Origin: Prolixibacteraceae bacterium
GTDB taxonomy: Bacteria > Bacteroidota > Bacteroidia > Bacteroidales > Prolixibacteraceae
Reading direction: 5' to 3'
DNA length: 64,000 nucleotides
NCBI GenBank assembly: GCA_028683385.1
Contig: JAQUIJ010000011.1
Location: forward strand, 62,001 to 126,000
Shown here: piece after piece, positions 53,436-62,016 of the stretch
How positions within the stretch are numbered: position 1 is the first letter of the stretch
How the letters are laid out: every line of letters begins with the position of its first letter
The notes under the pieces: generated by a model
Databases searched by the model: none
What the model was told of the DNA's origin: nothing
What the model saw: only the letters and a program-made list of their open reading frames with translations
Position numbers and translations under genes: made by a program

Positions 53436-54386
53436 ATGTTTAAGCAAGAAATAAAAGTAATGGACTGTACCGTTCGCGATGGCGGGCTGATGAATAAATG
53501 GCAATTCTCCGACGATTTTGTCCGGGGCGTTTACAATGCCTGCGTGGAAGCTGGTGTCGATTACATGGAAATCGGTTATCTGAGCAGCGAAAAAGCGTTT
53601 AGCCGTAAAGAAATGGGACCATGGAAATTCTGTCATCAGAAAGATTTGGAGCGCATCGTGGGCAAAAACGAGACCAACCTGAAACTTTCGGCCATGGCTG
53701 ATATTGGCCGCATCGATCTCGATGATATTCCAATGGCTTCGGATAGTTTGCTGGATATGATCCGCGTGGCCTGTTATGTGCATCAGGTTGATAAAGCCAT
53801 TGCGTTGGCTCATCATTGTATGGACAAAGGTTACGAAGTGTGCATCAATCTGATGGCCGTTTCGACAGTGAATGAGCATGAACTCGACGAGGCGTTGAAA
53901 GACATTGCCCAGTCGCGCGTGAAGGTTTTTTATGCTGTTGATAGTTTTGGCAGCATGTATTTTGAATCAATTCAACATTTGGTTCGCAAATACATCAATG
54001 CATTGCCTGGAAAGGAAATTGGGATTCATGCCCACAACAACATGCAGATGGCCATGTCGAACACCTATACCGCTATTATGGAAGGCTGCACCATGCTCGA
54101 TGCCACTTTAATGGGACTTGGACGCGGTGCCGGAAATTGCCCGATTGAAATTCTGATTGCTTTCCTTAAAAATCCGAAATACCGTTTGCTGCCTTTGTTG
54201 CAAGTGATTCAGGATCATGTTCACCCGATGCAAAAAGAAATTGATTGGGGCTATCATATTCCATACCTGATTTCAGGAGCCTTGAATGCTCATCCGCGTC
54301 GCAGCATGGAATGGATGGATTCGGACCGCAAAAACGACTTTGTGACTTTCATGAAAGAAATGCACGATAACGAGTTGTTGGAGTAA
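53436..54386 (+). CDS. DRE-TIM metallolyase (HMGL-like aldolase)
   Basis: 316 residues. The DRE-TIM signature reads DCTVRDGGLMNKW (about 10-22), with Asp for metal and Arg for the carboxylate. Metal-binding His pair: GIHAHNNMQMA (about 196-206), followed by ATLMGLGRGAGNCPIE (about 224-239). The family includes HMG-CoA lyase, isopropylmalate synthase and 4-hydroxy-2-oxovalerate aldolase; the GRGAGN segment is typical of the last type. It lies in an apparent operon with a chorismate mutase gene, which is not a pairing of any standard pathway that I know. Confidence 0.88.
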   Translation: MFKQEIKVMDCTVRDGGLMNKWQFSDDFVRGVYNACVEAGVDYMEIGYLSSEKAFSRKEMGPWKFCHQKDLERIVGKNETNLKLSAMADIGRIDLDDIPMASDSLLDMIRVACYVHQVDKAIALAHHCMDKGYEVCINLMAVSTVNEHELDEALKDIAQSRVKVFYAVDSFGSMYFESIQHLVRKYINALPGKEIGIHAHNNMQMAMSNTYTAIMEGCTMLDATLMGLGRGAGNCPIEILIAFLKNPKYRLLPLLQVIQDHVHPMQKEIDWGYHIPYLISGALNAHPRRSMEWMDSDRKNDFVTFMKEMHDNELLE

Positions 54387-54390
54387 AAAA

Positions 54391-54454
54391 GTGTTCAGTG
54401 TTCAGTCGCAGTTTTCAGTTTTACCAATTGCGACTGATCACTGCGACTGATTAC
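54391..54454. repeat. Heptad-type repeat between the aldolase and GntR genes
   Basis: Nine 7-nt units run from 54391, the first two both GTGTTCA. Arms TCAGTCGCAGT (54402-54412) and ACTGCGACTGA (54440-54450) form a perfect 11-bp inverted repeat. It starts 5 bases after the aldolase stop and ends 4 bases before the stop codon of the convergent GntR gene. Confidence 0.75.
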
Positions 54455-54457
54455 TTT

Positions 54458-55471
54458 TTAAAGCGAATTTCTCCGGATGAATTGAAACGGGCTTTTGATC
54501 CGTTCAAATTTTTGGGTTAGTATCATTTGGGCTGCCAGTTGCCCAATTTCTTCGTGACTCGTTGAAATGGTGGTTATCCCCTCGCACAGTATTTCCTTAA
54601 CCTGATTTTCGTTATATGCCACCACGCCACAATCTTTTCCTAATGTCCAGTTCTTTTGTTTGATTCGGCGGATAAAAGCATACAAATCATCATCAGAAAC
54701 AATGATGTAAGCTTCTCCGGCATTGATTTCAGAATCTTCCATCCGGTCAATCACTGCACTATCAAATCCGTGAACCTTGCAAAAAATACGAAACCCGCGA
54801 ACAATGTATGGCGGATAGTATTCGGCCTGCGGGAAAACGAGATTCAAACGGCTGTATTTCCGTAAAAGGTCGATTCCACAAGTGAGAGCCGACTGAATGT
54901 CTTTGTCGTATTCCTGATAAACCACCGGATAATCTTTCAATTCTTCCAAAAAACGATCGACAATCAAAACCTTTTCGCGTGGTATTTTCTTGATGACTTC
55001 GCTGATATTGGCATTTTCGTTCCTGACGTGAGGCAGAATCACAAAATAGTCGTAGCTGTTCAGGTTTTTATTTACAATGGCCTCAAATTCATCCAGATCG
55101 TAGTTGTAAATGAACACGTCGACACTGGCTTTTGCGCCCATCGTTTTTACAAATGAGTAATAGATGCTACGCTTGTAATTGCTGAGTTTGTTGAAGATCA
55201 TACATATTTTGAGCTTTTTGCTCACGTTCACCCGATTGATGTAATATCCCTTGCCGCGAACTGCTAAAACAATGCCTTTTTTCTTCATGTAAACGTAAGC
55301 CTTTTCAACCGTGTCGCGCGAAAGGAGCAATTCTTCACTCGTTTCGTTGATCGACGGAATACGCTGTCCCTGTTTGAAAATACCGGCCTCAATGTCAGAA
55401 ATAAACAAGTCGACAACCTGTTTGTATTTTGGGATTCCCGATTCCGAGTCTATTTTAAGATAATTCAGCAT
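54458..55471 (-). CDS. GntR-family regulator with LacI-type effector domain
   Basis: 337 residues. A winged helix-turn-helix of GntR type lies at about 10-80 (IPKYKQVVDLFISDIEAGIFKQGQRIPSINETSEELLLSRDTVEKAYVYMKKKGIVLAVRGKGYYI). A periplasmic-binding-protein-like effector domain follows (about 88-330; KICMIFNKLS..YYSFVKTMGAKASVDVFIYNYD, IVSDDDLYAFIRRI, GVVAYNENQVKEILCEGITTIST). The arrangement is that of sugar-responsive regulators such as AraR. Its effector and targets are not shown. It is convergent with the aldolase gene. Upstream lie the SucD terminator and a heptad inverted repeat. Confidence 0.92.
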   Translation of the reverse strand: MLNYLKIDSESGIPKYKQVVDLFISDIEAGIFKQGQRIPSINETSEELLLSRDTVEKAYVYMKKKGIVLAVRGKGYYINRVNVSKKLKICMIFNKLSNYKRSIYYSFVKTMGAKASVDVFIYNYDLDEFEAIVNKNLNSYDYFVILPHVRNENANISEVIKKIPREKVLIVDRFLEELKDYPVVYQEYDKDIQSALTCGIDLLRKYSRLNLVFPQAEYYPPYIVRGFRIFCKVHGFDSAVIDRMEDSEINAGEAYIIVSDDDLYAFIRRIKQKNWTLGKDCGVVAYNENQVKEILCEGITTISTSHEEIGQLAAQMILTQKFERIKSPFQFIRRNSL

Positions 55472-55501
55472 GTTCCTGCGATTGAAAGCCCGAAATTACG
55501 A

Positions 55502-55532
55502 AAAAAAGGCAAACCAAACGGCTGCCTTTTTT
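55502..55532 (-). terminator. Terminator hairpin downstream of sucD
   Basis: AAAAAAGGCA (55502-55511) pairs perfectly with TGCCTTTTTT (55523-55532). On the minus strand it ends in T's and is well placed to terminate the sucCD transcript; the AT-rich ends could also work the other way. Confidence 0.78.
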
Positions 55533-55544
55533 GATGTTTTAGCT

Positions 55545-55632
55545 GTTGCGGGTTGCGTGTTACGGGTTAACTTGCAACCCGAAACTCGCAACTCGCAACA
55601 TCAATACTGTAAACTGCGACTGACTACTGATC
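55545..55632. repeat. Long heptad inverted repeat after sucD
   Basis: A left arm at 55545-55568 (starting GTTGCGGGTTGCG) and a right arm at 55576-55599 (ending CGCAACTCGCAAC) are 24-nt inverted repeats with 21 of 24 positions pairing. The words repeat every 7 nt. A second word family, ACTGCG/ACTGAT, runs in nearly 7-nt steps from about 55607 almost to the sucD stop codon at 55635. Confidence 0.82.
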
Positions 55633-55634
55633 AC

Positions 55635-56513
55635 TTATTTCAATTCTGCCAGTTTTTTTCGTAGTAACTCGGGAATCTCGGCAGGTTCTTTGGCTACCGG
55701 TACTCCGGCACGGTTAAACGCTGCTATTTTTTCTGCAGCAGTTCCCGATCCGCTCGAAATGATGGCGCCTGCATGACCCATCCGTTTTCCCGGAGGTGCT
55801 GTTTGACCTGCAATGAATGCAACAACAGGTTTAGTCATTTTCTCAGCAATAAACTGAGCGGCTTGTTCTTCGGCATCGCCACCAATCTCACCAATTAAAA
55901 CTACAGCGATGGTTTCCGGATCGTTTTCAAATCGTTCCAAAAGATCGATAAAATATAATCCGGCAACAGGGTCGCCGCCGATACCAACGCAGGTAGTTTG
56001 TCCGAAGTCGTTCAGTGTAAGTAAATTGACAACTTCGTATGTCAAAGTGCCGCTTCTGGAAATAAAACCAATATTACCTTCCTTGAAAATCATGGCAGGC
56101 AAGATTCCCACCAGCGATTGTCCGGGGGTAATTAATCCGGGGCAATTGGGGCCAATCAAAAGTGTGCCGTTTTGTTTCAGAATTGGAGTTACCCGAATCA
56201 TATCCTGAACCGGAACGCCCTCGCTTATGGCAATGACCAATGCGATTCCAGCTTCGGAAGCTTCAAGAATGGCATCGGCAGCATAAGCCGCTGGAACAAA
56301 AATGATGGAAGTATTTGCTCCGGTAGCTTTTACCGCATTCTCTACCGAGTTGAAAACGGGTACGCCTTCAACGGTTTCACCTTCTTTGCCCGGCGAAACC
56401 CCGGCAACGATATTGGTTCCGTATTTATTCATCAGGCCGGTATGAAATTTCCCGTCGCGTCCGGTTATTCCCTGAACAACCAGCTTTGTATCTTTATTGA
56501 CTAAAATGCTCAT
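55635..56513 (-). CDS. sucD: Succinate--CoA ligase, alpha subunit
   Basis: 292 residues, full length. A CoA-binding Rossmann domain is at the N-terminus ([36 protein letters not shown]). [10 protein letters not shown] is the mononucleotide segment. The ligase domain has the [32 protein letters not shown] stretch, and the active-site His is in [18 protein letters not shown]. With SucC it interconverts succinyl-CoA and succinate with ADP or GDP in the TCA cycle. It is encoded 91 bases downstream of sucC. Confidence 0.97.
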   Translation of the reverse strand: MSILVNKDTKLVVQGITGRDGKFHTGLMNKYGTNIVAGVSPGKEGETVEGVPVFNSVENAVKATGANTSIIFVPAAYAADAILEASEAGIALVIAISEGVPVQDMIRVTPILKQNGTLLIGPNCPGLITPGQSLVGILPAMIFKEGNIGFISRSGTLTYEVVNLLTLNDFGQTTCVGIGGDPVAGLYFIDLLERFENDPETIAVVLIGEIGGDAEEQAAQFIAEKMTKPVVAFIAGQTAPPGKRMGHAGAIISSGSGTAAEKIAAFNRAGVPVAKEPAEIPELLRKKLAELK

Positions 56514-56604
56514 TTGAATTATGAATTATAAGTTATGATTTTTGGTTGAGAAATTGGATGATAGTGAGCAGGTGACTTTATGTCACCCACTCACTAAACA
56601 ACTT

Positions 56605-57738
56605 TTATCGTTTGCTTAGTTCAATGGCTTTTTTAGCTGCTTCGCTCATCGAACTGACGGTTGGCAGACCAGTTTCCTTGAGAATAGCCAAACCTTCGGC
56701 AGCATTTGTTCCCGATAAACGAACTACAATTGGGATGTCAGTCATCAGGACTTCGAGCGCTTTAAGGAGGCCTTTGGCTACATCATCGCAGCGAGTAATA
56801 CCTCCAAAAATATTGATCATCACAGCCTTCACATTTTTATCGCCAAGTAAGATATTCATGGCATCAATCACTTTCTGAGGATTTGAACTTCCGCCGATAT
56901 CCAGAAAGTTCGCTGGTGAACCGCCATACAATTTAATCATGTCCATGGTTGCCATTGCAAGTCCGGCGCCATTGACCATACAACCAATATTGCCATCGAG
57001 TTTGATGTACGATAAGCCTTTTTCGTGTGCAGCAATTTCCTGAAGTTCATCTTCGTCGGGTTCGCGCATAGCCAATATTTTGGGCTGGCGATAAAGTGCA
57101 TTGTCGTCAAAATTCATCTTGCCGTCAATAGCCAGTACTTCATTTTCAGGAGTAAGAACAAGCGGATTAATTTCAGCAAGCGTAGCATCGGTTTCAACAA
57201 ATAATTTGTAAAGTTTAGTGAAAATGGAAGCGGCTTTGTTTGCCAGCTTAATGTCTCCAAATAATTGCAGAGCAACATTTCGGGCCTGATAATCCAATAA
57301 ACCGGTCAAAGGATTGATCGAGAATTTAATGATTTTTTCAGGGGTTTCCCTGGCAACTTCTTCAATTTCAACGCCACCTTCAGCACTGGCCATCAAGGTA
57401 ATGCTTTTGGTATTGCGGTCGTTAATCAGTCCAACATAGAATTCTTTGGAAATATTTACAGCATCAGCAACCAATACTTTCTCAACTTTGAAGCCTTTAA
57501 TGTCCATTCCAAGGATTTGTTTCCCTGCGGCTACAGCATCTTCAACTGTCCTTGCCAATTTTACTCCACCGGCTTTTCCTCGTCCGCCTACTAAAACCTG
57601 AGCTTTTACTACAACCATACGGTTCATGTCACGGGCCGCTTTTTCGACTTCGCTGACGGTATAACACAACACACTGTCGGGTACAGGAATGCCATAATCC
57701 CTGAAAATTTGTCTGGCTTGATATTCATGAATCTTCAT
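56605..57738 (-). CDS. sucC: Succinate--CoA ligase, beta subunit
   Basis: 377 residues, full length. The ATP-grasp region starts MKIHEYQARQIFRDYGIPVPDS; Mg-nucleotide contacts lie in VVKAQVLVGGRGKAGGVKLA and ETDATLAEINPLVLTPENEVLAIDGKMNFDDNAL. GGSSNPQKVIDAMNILL and INIFGGITRCDDVAKG mark the CoA-ligase half. The enzyme is a SucCD heterodimer or heterotetramer. Gene order is beta then alpha on the minus strand, as is usual. The 91 bases between the two genes hold no obvious terminator. Confidence 0.97.
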   Translation of the reverse strand: MKIHEYQARQIFRDYGIPVPDSVLCYTVSEVEKAARDMNRMVVVKAQVLVGGRGKAGGVKLARTVEDAVAAGKQILGMDIKGFKVEKVLVADAVNISKEFYVGLINDRNTKSITLMASAEGGVEIEEVARETPEKIIKFSINPLTGLLDYQARNVALQLFGDIKLANKAASIFTKLYKLFVETDATLAEINPLVLTPENEVLAIDGKMNFDDNALYRQPKILAMREPDEDELQEIAAHEKGLSYIKLDGNIGCMVNGAGLAMATMDMIKLYGGSPANFLDIGGSSNPQKVIDAMNILLGDKNVKAVMINIFGGITRCDDVAKGLLKALEVLMTDIPIVVRLSGTNAAEGLAILKETGLPTVSSMSEAAKKAIELSKR

Positions 57739-58073
57739 TTCAAAAAATAATTATGGGTTAGTATGATTTTTATTGGTTATCGAACGATGTTCAGGTTTTT
57801 TTGGACTGAATTACCCGACCAATAACCGCATTATCTATCAGCATTTAAATATCTGCATAATTAGATTAATCAGAATGATCTTTTCTGCATTTTTAAAACA
57901 TATCAACATTTTAATTCCGGTTTGGTTTTTGAAATTTCTAAAGAAACGCATAAAAGAAAGTTAAATTTTAATATTTCTGAATTGCGATTGTTCCGATTCG
58001 CTTAAAATGGAAGTGTATTTGCGCCTGATTAAACTTTTTTAGCCTATTTTTGCAGCTCATAAAAACAAACCAA
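57739..58073. other. Divergent intergenic region between sucC and kdsD
   Basis: 335 bases. The kdsD side has TATTTTTG at 58045-58052, a full match to the -7 consensus, giving a leader of about 15 bases before the ATG at 58074. On the sucC side I see no clear box. Short frames here are not convincing genes. Confidence 0.5.
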
Positions 58074-58682
58074 ATGCTCGAAGATATTAAACAGGTTTTA
58101 CGGCAGGAAGCCGAGGCCATTCAAAATATTCCGGTAACTGAGGCGTACGAAAAGGCAATCAACATCATCGAAGAACGTGTTCATCAATTGAAAGGTAAAC
58201 TGGTTGCTTCCGGAATGGGGAAAGCCGGGCAAATAGCCTTGAACATAGCCACTACTTTTAGCTCTACCGGCACGCCTGCTGTATTTTTGCACCCGAGCGA
58301 TGCGCAACATGGCGACTTAGGTGTAATTCAGCCGAATGACGTACTTTTACTTATTTCAAACTCCGGGAAAACTCGCGAAATACTTGAACTGGTTCAGTTG
58401 GCTGAAAATCTTTATGAAGGACTACCGTTAATTGTGATTACCAGTAATAGCGAATCGGAACTTGCGCAAATGGCAGATGTTTGCCTTGAAACCGGTAACC
58501 CAAAAGAAGTTTGTATTCTCGGACTGACGCCAAGTACTTCAACCACGGTAATGACTGTTATCGGCGATGTTTTGGTTGTTATGATGATGAAACGAATTGG
58601 CTTCAACAACGAAGAATACGCCAAACGCCATCATGGCGGTTATCTGGGACATAAATCGCGGATGCAGGCGGGATTGAAATAG
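58074..58682 (+). CDS. kdsD: D-arabinose 5-phosphate isomerase, SIS-only
   Basis: About 202 residues from the ATG at 58074; the TTG at 58050 overlaps the -7 box and is rejected. Sugar isomerase (SIS) motifs are present: VASGMGKAGQIALNIATTFSSTGTPAVFLHPSDAQHGDLGVIQ (about 43-85), LLISNSGKTREILELVQLAENL and HHGGYLGHKSRM near the end. There is no CBS pair, as in the short Bacteroides-type enzymes. It makes D-arabinose 5-phosphate for Kdo synthesis (LPS). Its stop codon is directly followed by a 7-nt phased repeat. Confidence 0.88.
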   Translation: MLEDIKQVLRQEAEAIQNIPVTEAYEKAINIIEERVHQLKGKLVASGMGKAGQIALNIATTFSSTGTPAVFLHPSDAQHGDLGVIQPNDVLLLISNSGKTREILELVQLAENLYEGLPLIVITSNSESELAQMADVCLETGNPKEVCILGLTPSTSTTVMTVIGDVLVVMMMKRIGFNNEEYAKRHHGGYLGHKSRMQAGLK

Positions 58683-58815
58683 TGATCAGTGCACAGTCAC
58701 AGTTCCCAGTAAATTAGTCATTTTATGGTCAATTACTTCGTGTCATTCATAGTAGAAATGAGTCTGAATTTACGATCAATGACAATTGAATGACCTAATG
58801 ACAATGAATGACAAC
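58683..58815. repeat. Heptad-type repeat between kdsD and the hydrolase gene
   Basis: Starting at the kdsD stop codon, words such as TGATCAG and TGCACAG follow in an approximately 7-nt phase. A second block with TGTCATTCAT (58741-58750) is inverted relative to ATGAATGACA (58804-58813), a perfect 10-bp pair. AATGAC words are shared with the element at 48087-48156. The ATG triplets in this element are part of the words, not starts. Confidence 0.65.
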
Positions 58816-58848
58816 AAATTAAGATTTGAAACTTTTAACTTTTATAGA

Positions 58849-59391
58849 ATGCGCATTTTAAGAGAAAATACCATTGGATTGGTGATTGATATTCAGGAAC
58901 GATTGGTTCCGGTGATGGAAGAAAGCGAACAGTTAGTTGAAAATTGCAGCAAACTGATACAAGGGTTACAAATTCTGGGTTTGCCGCTTTTGGTAACTCA
59001 ACAATATACCAAAGGATTGGGCGAAACCATTGACGAAATTAAATCGCTGATTCCAGACTTTCAGTACATTGAAAAGAAAGATTTTAGTTGTCTGGATGAA
59101 CCTGTTTTTGCTGAAAAACTTGCCCTTTCAGGAGCAAAAAATGTAATCATCTGCGGAATCGAATCGCATGTTTGTGTGTTGCAAACGGCTCTCGATTTGA
59201 AAGCTTCTGGATATCATCCAGTAGTGGTTTTCGATTGCGTTTCGTCGCGCTCGTTTGATAATGTTGATTTGGTGGCTGAACGTTTCCGCTACGAAGGAAT
59301 CATGATGACTTCAATGGAATCGATTCTTTTCGAACTGACCCGTAGCGCCGGAGCTCCCGGATTTAAAGAGATTTCGAAATTGGTGAAATAA
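58849..59391 (+). CDS. Isochorismatase-fold hydrolase
   Basis: About 180 residues from the ATG at 58849. Upstream in-frame ATGs (58786 on) lie inside a repeat element and would add a non-family tail. The isochorismatase fold is clear: LVIDIQERLVPVM (catalytic Asp about residue 13), LVTQQYTKGLG, KKDFSCLDEPVF (Lys region) and the nucleophile Cys in IICGIESHVCVLQTALDL. Members hydrolyse amides or vinyl ethers, for example nicotinamidase-like or YcaC-like enzymes; the exact substrate is unknown. It converges with the esterase gene across a hairpin. Confidence 0.9.
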   Translation: MRILRENTIGLVIDIQERLVPVMEESEQLVENCSKLIQGLQILGLPLLVTQQYTKGLGETIDEIKSLIPDFQYIEKKDFSCLDEPVFAEKLALSGAKNVIICGIESHVCVLQTALDLKASGYHPVVVFDCVSSRSFDNVDLVAERFRYEGIMMTSMESILFELTRSAGAPGFKEISKLVK

Positions 59392-59402
59392 ATATTTGTG
59401 GG

Positions 59403-59431
59403 GTAGAGACGCCCTATTAGGGCGTCTCTAC
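59403..59431. repeat. Perfect GTAGAGACGCCCTA hairpin between convergent genes
   Basis: Arms 59403-59416 and 59418-59431 are perfect 14-base complements around a single central T. It ends 8 bases before the esterase stop at 59440. GTAGAGACG...CGTCTCTAC palindromes are a recurrent repeat type in Bacteroidota and cyanobacteria, as I recall. It may act as a terminator. Confidence 0.85.
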
Positions 59432-59439
59432 GATACCAT

Positions 59440-62016
59440 CTATTTGTTCACATAAAAATACCTGATCCGGCAGGCTGTTCCTTTGCTCTGAATGTTCTTT
59501 TCAGGCAAAACCCGGATTTCCAGACGATGTTTCCCTGCGTTTAATCCATATCCCATTGTGTAAAACCAGGGCAGGTGCAATTGCGAACTCCATTGGGTAT
59601 ATAAATCCTGTTTTTTCCAGTCGCCTTTATCAATGCGGTATTCAATCATTCCGGCATCGGAGCCAGAAGCCACAGCAATGCCAATTGCATTTCCCTCGAA
59701 ATCAAATTTCAATGTTCCTCCGGGAGTTTCGGCAACCAACATCGGTACTTTGGTGAAATCGTCGCGCGTACCAATATTGTCGGTGGGTGTCCAGTTTTGT
59801 ACGGCTTGCCAACCTTTTACCGGTTTAGCTTCGATCGCAGGGATCAAAATTCCTTTGTTGTAGCTGGCTTCATTTAATTTGGCCGGAAGCGGATAGGCCG
59901 TCAGTTTATCGTCGTCGGCTACAAAACTGCTCCAGCATTCATCCAGAAACGATTTCATTGACTGGTAATAAATGTGCTGGCCAAATGGGGACGGGTGGAG
60001 GTTCTTAAAATCATTTTCCCAGGTAAACTCTTCGTTGTCAATTCGATCGGTCACTTCTTTGGCCAGATTGATGGTTGAAATTTGGTAATGTGCAGCCACC
60101 TTTTCGTGGTTCTCAATTTCCGGTGGTGTGATGCCTTTTCGGTATTCAGCCATTTTATCCGGATCGACAAAGTGCATGATTACAATATCTATTGCCGGGT
60201 TCGACTCGCGGGCGTGACGGACAATTCCTTCCATTCCCAGAATCTGCGTTTCAGACCCAAACCCATTGACGCGGTCGTTTACGGCAGCTTCCTCGAAAAG
60301 CAGATCAACTTTCCCGTTTTTCAGCACATCGCGCTCAAAACGAAATGCCCCCGGCGTACTTCCCATCGATGGAATTCCGGCAGCAATAAAGTCGAATTTA
60401 GTTTCTGGAAATCGTTTTTGCAGGTAGTTGCAGATACTATCGCGCCAACCATTCATGGCAGTAATTGAGCCGCCAAGAAATGCAACCCGGCCTTTCTTTT
60501 CGCGCTCAAAAACCATTTGGACGTTGTGCATTTTGCTCCGGAAGGTATGGTAATTCTTGCTTTCAAGCTTAGGATTGATTTCAGGAAAACTATTCCGGAT
60601 AAAACCGGCACTGCCTTTCACGTCATCAATCTGGAAATGATGCCCTTGAAGGGATTGTTTGCCCAGTGTATTGGGGTAAATCATGGCCGGACCACCCAGA
60701 CGGATGTATTTATTAGCCAGAATGTAGGTATTTTCATCAGGAGGAACAATGCTGTCGTGCAAACCGATTTGAAAGAGCAACGGAACTTTGGCTGCTGCCA
60801 GGTTTTCCAGGTTGTCGATGGGATTGTCTTTATAATCGAGCGCTTCCTGTTCGGTTTTGAAATTGTAGGCTTTTAGCAGCAATTTCCACGATTCAGGGTC
60901 GCCTTTGCTGAAGCCTTTTCCACCAGGCCAGCTTTTGAAATCGCAAACCGGCGCTTCGGCATAAATGGCGCTTATTCGTTCAGGATACTTTTTTGCAAAG
61001 TTGAAAACATACAAGCCACCCCGACTGACGCCTTCGAGCGCTACTTTTTTGTTGAAACCGTATTGGGTTGTCAGGTAATTGTAGAAACCGTTCCAGATTT
61101 CGACGCATCCGGGAGATCCCAAAAGTTCATCGGTATCAATATAAACCACGTGAAATCCTTTGCGGATAAGGATGCTGTCCGTTTGATAATGCCAGTCGGG
61201 GAACCGGGCTCGCCAAACCCAGGGCTTTCCGGGAGCAGCTTTCTCGGGCACGACGATGCGGGCATTCCGCCGGTCGATTTGGAAATCGTATTTGGTGAAA
61301 CCATGCCAAACGGTTGATTTTCCGGGATATTGAGCCGAAACCAGCGATGTGTCTTTCCCGGTCAGCGCTTTGTAAATGGTTTGCGCCATCAGTCCTGCCC
61401 CTTCAGGGTTGGGGTGAATTTGGTCGGGAAAGAGTGCTGCTTTTCCGGAGAGAGCTGTATATAAATCGATCACCGGAAGATTTTCTTCAGTGGAAAGTTT
61501 TTCTATCGACGGAATTACCCCGTGAACAATGATGGAATCGTTGATTCCCCAGCGACTGACATATGCAGGAACCGGCTTGCACAGGTAGATTTTGGGATGC
61601 GACGAAAGTGCTTTCAACTCTTTCACCATCGCCCGGTAATCGGACAAAAACTCACCGGAATATTTCCAGTTTTGTGGCTTGGTGTCGTTTGTTCCCAGTT
61701 TAATAATAACCACGTCAGGTAAAAAAGCTTTGGCTTGTGCGTACGCTTCTTCATTCCAGAAGGGATAGTCGCCTTTTTTTAGCAGCGTTCGGCCACCCAC
61801 TCCAAAGTTGCGGACTTCCCACTTTTGTCCCAACATACGCCCCAATTGCGATGGATACGAATCGCGTGGTCGGTCGGCAATTCCTGAACCATAAGTGATA
61901 CTGTTGCCAATGCAGGCTACTTTAATCGGAGAAGAGTATTTGGAAGGATCGATGGGTTGGGCAAAGCCGGTTATAACCAGAACGGAAAAGGCCAGGAAAA
62001 GTAAGACAGCTTTCAT
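59440..62016 (-). CDS. Multi-domain carbohydrate esterase: SGNH, alpha/beta hydrolase, SGNH, beta-sandwich
   Basis: 858 residues with a signal peptide (1-19). Domain 1 (about 30-215) is an SGNH esterase: GNSITYG, GVGGRT, LGTNDTKP and DQIHPNPEG. Domain 2 (about 230-500) is an alpha/beta hydrolase: GVSRGGLYVFN nucleophile elbow, HDSIVPPDEN and GHHFQIDD. Domain 3 (about 515-715) is a second SGNH-like domain: FLGGSITAMNGWR, GIPSMGST, EEAAVNDRV and LHPSPFGQ. Domain 4 (about 745-858) is a beta-sandwich, likely carbohydrate-binding. All three catalytic sets look intact. It probably removes acetyl or other esters from a polysaccharide taken up by the SusCD locus at the right edge. Confidence 0.88.
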   Translation of the reverse strand: MKAVLLFLAFSVLVITGFAQPIDPSKYSSPIKVACIGNSITYGSGIADRPRDSYPSQLGRMLGQKWEVRNFGVGGRTLLKKGDYPFWNEEAYAQAKAFLPDVVIIKLGTNDTKPQNWKYSGEFLSDYRAMVKELKALSSHPKIYLCKPVPAYVSRWGINDSIIVHGVIPSIEKLSTEENLPVIDLYTALSGKAALFPDQIHPNPEGAGLMAQTIYKALTGKDTSLVSAQYPGKSTVWHGFTKYDFQIDRRNARIVVPEKAAPGKPWVWRARFPDWHYQTDSILIRKGFHVVYIDTDELLGSPGCVEIWNGFYNYLTTQYGFNKKVALEGVSRGGLYVFNFAKKYPERISAIYAEAPVCDFKSWPGGKGFSKGDPESWKLLLKAYNFKTEQEALDYKDNPIDNLENLAAAKVPLLFQIGLHDSIVPPDENTYILANKYIRLGGPAMIYPNTLGKQSLQGHHFQIDDVKGSAGFIRNSFPEINPKLESKNYHTFRSKMHNVQMVFEREKKGRVAFLGGSITAMNGWRDSICNYLQKRFPETKFDFIAAGIPSMGSTPGAFRFERDVLKNGKVDLLFEEAAVNDRVNGFGSETQILGMEGIVRHARESNPAIDIVIMHFVDPDKMAEYRKGITPPEIENHEKVAAHYQISTINLAKEVTDRIDNEEFTWENDFKNLHPSPFGQHIYYQSMKSFLDECWSSFVADDDKLTAYPLPAKLNEASYNKGILIPAIEAKPVKGWQAVQNWTPTDNIGTRDDFTKVPMLVAETPGGTLKFDFEGNAIGIAVASGSDAGMIEYRIDKGDWKKQDLYTQWSSQLHLPWFYTMGYGLNAGKHRLEIRVLPEKNIQSKGTACRIRYFYVNK

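Noticed and set aside
58786-58848. ATG codons upstream of the isochorismatase-fold gene
   Set aside because: The ATGs are part of AATGAC repeat words; the domain starts right after the ATG at 58849.
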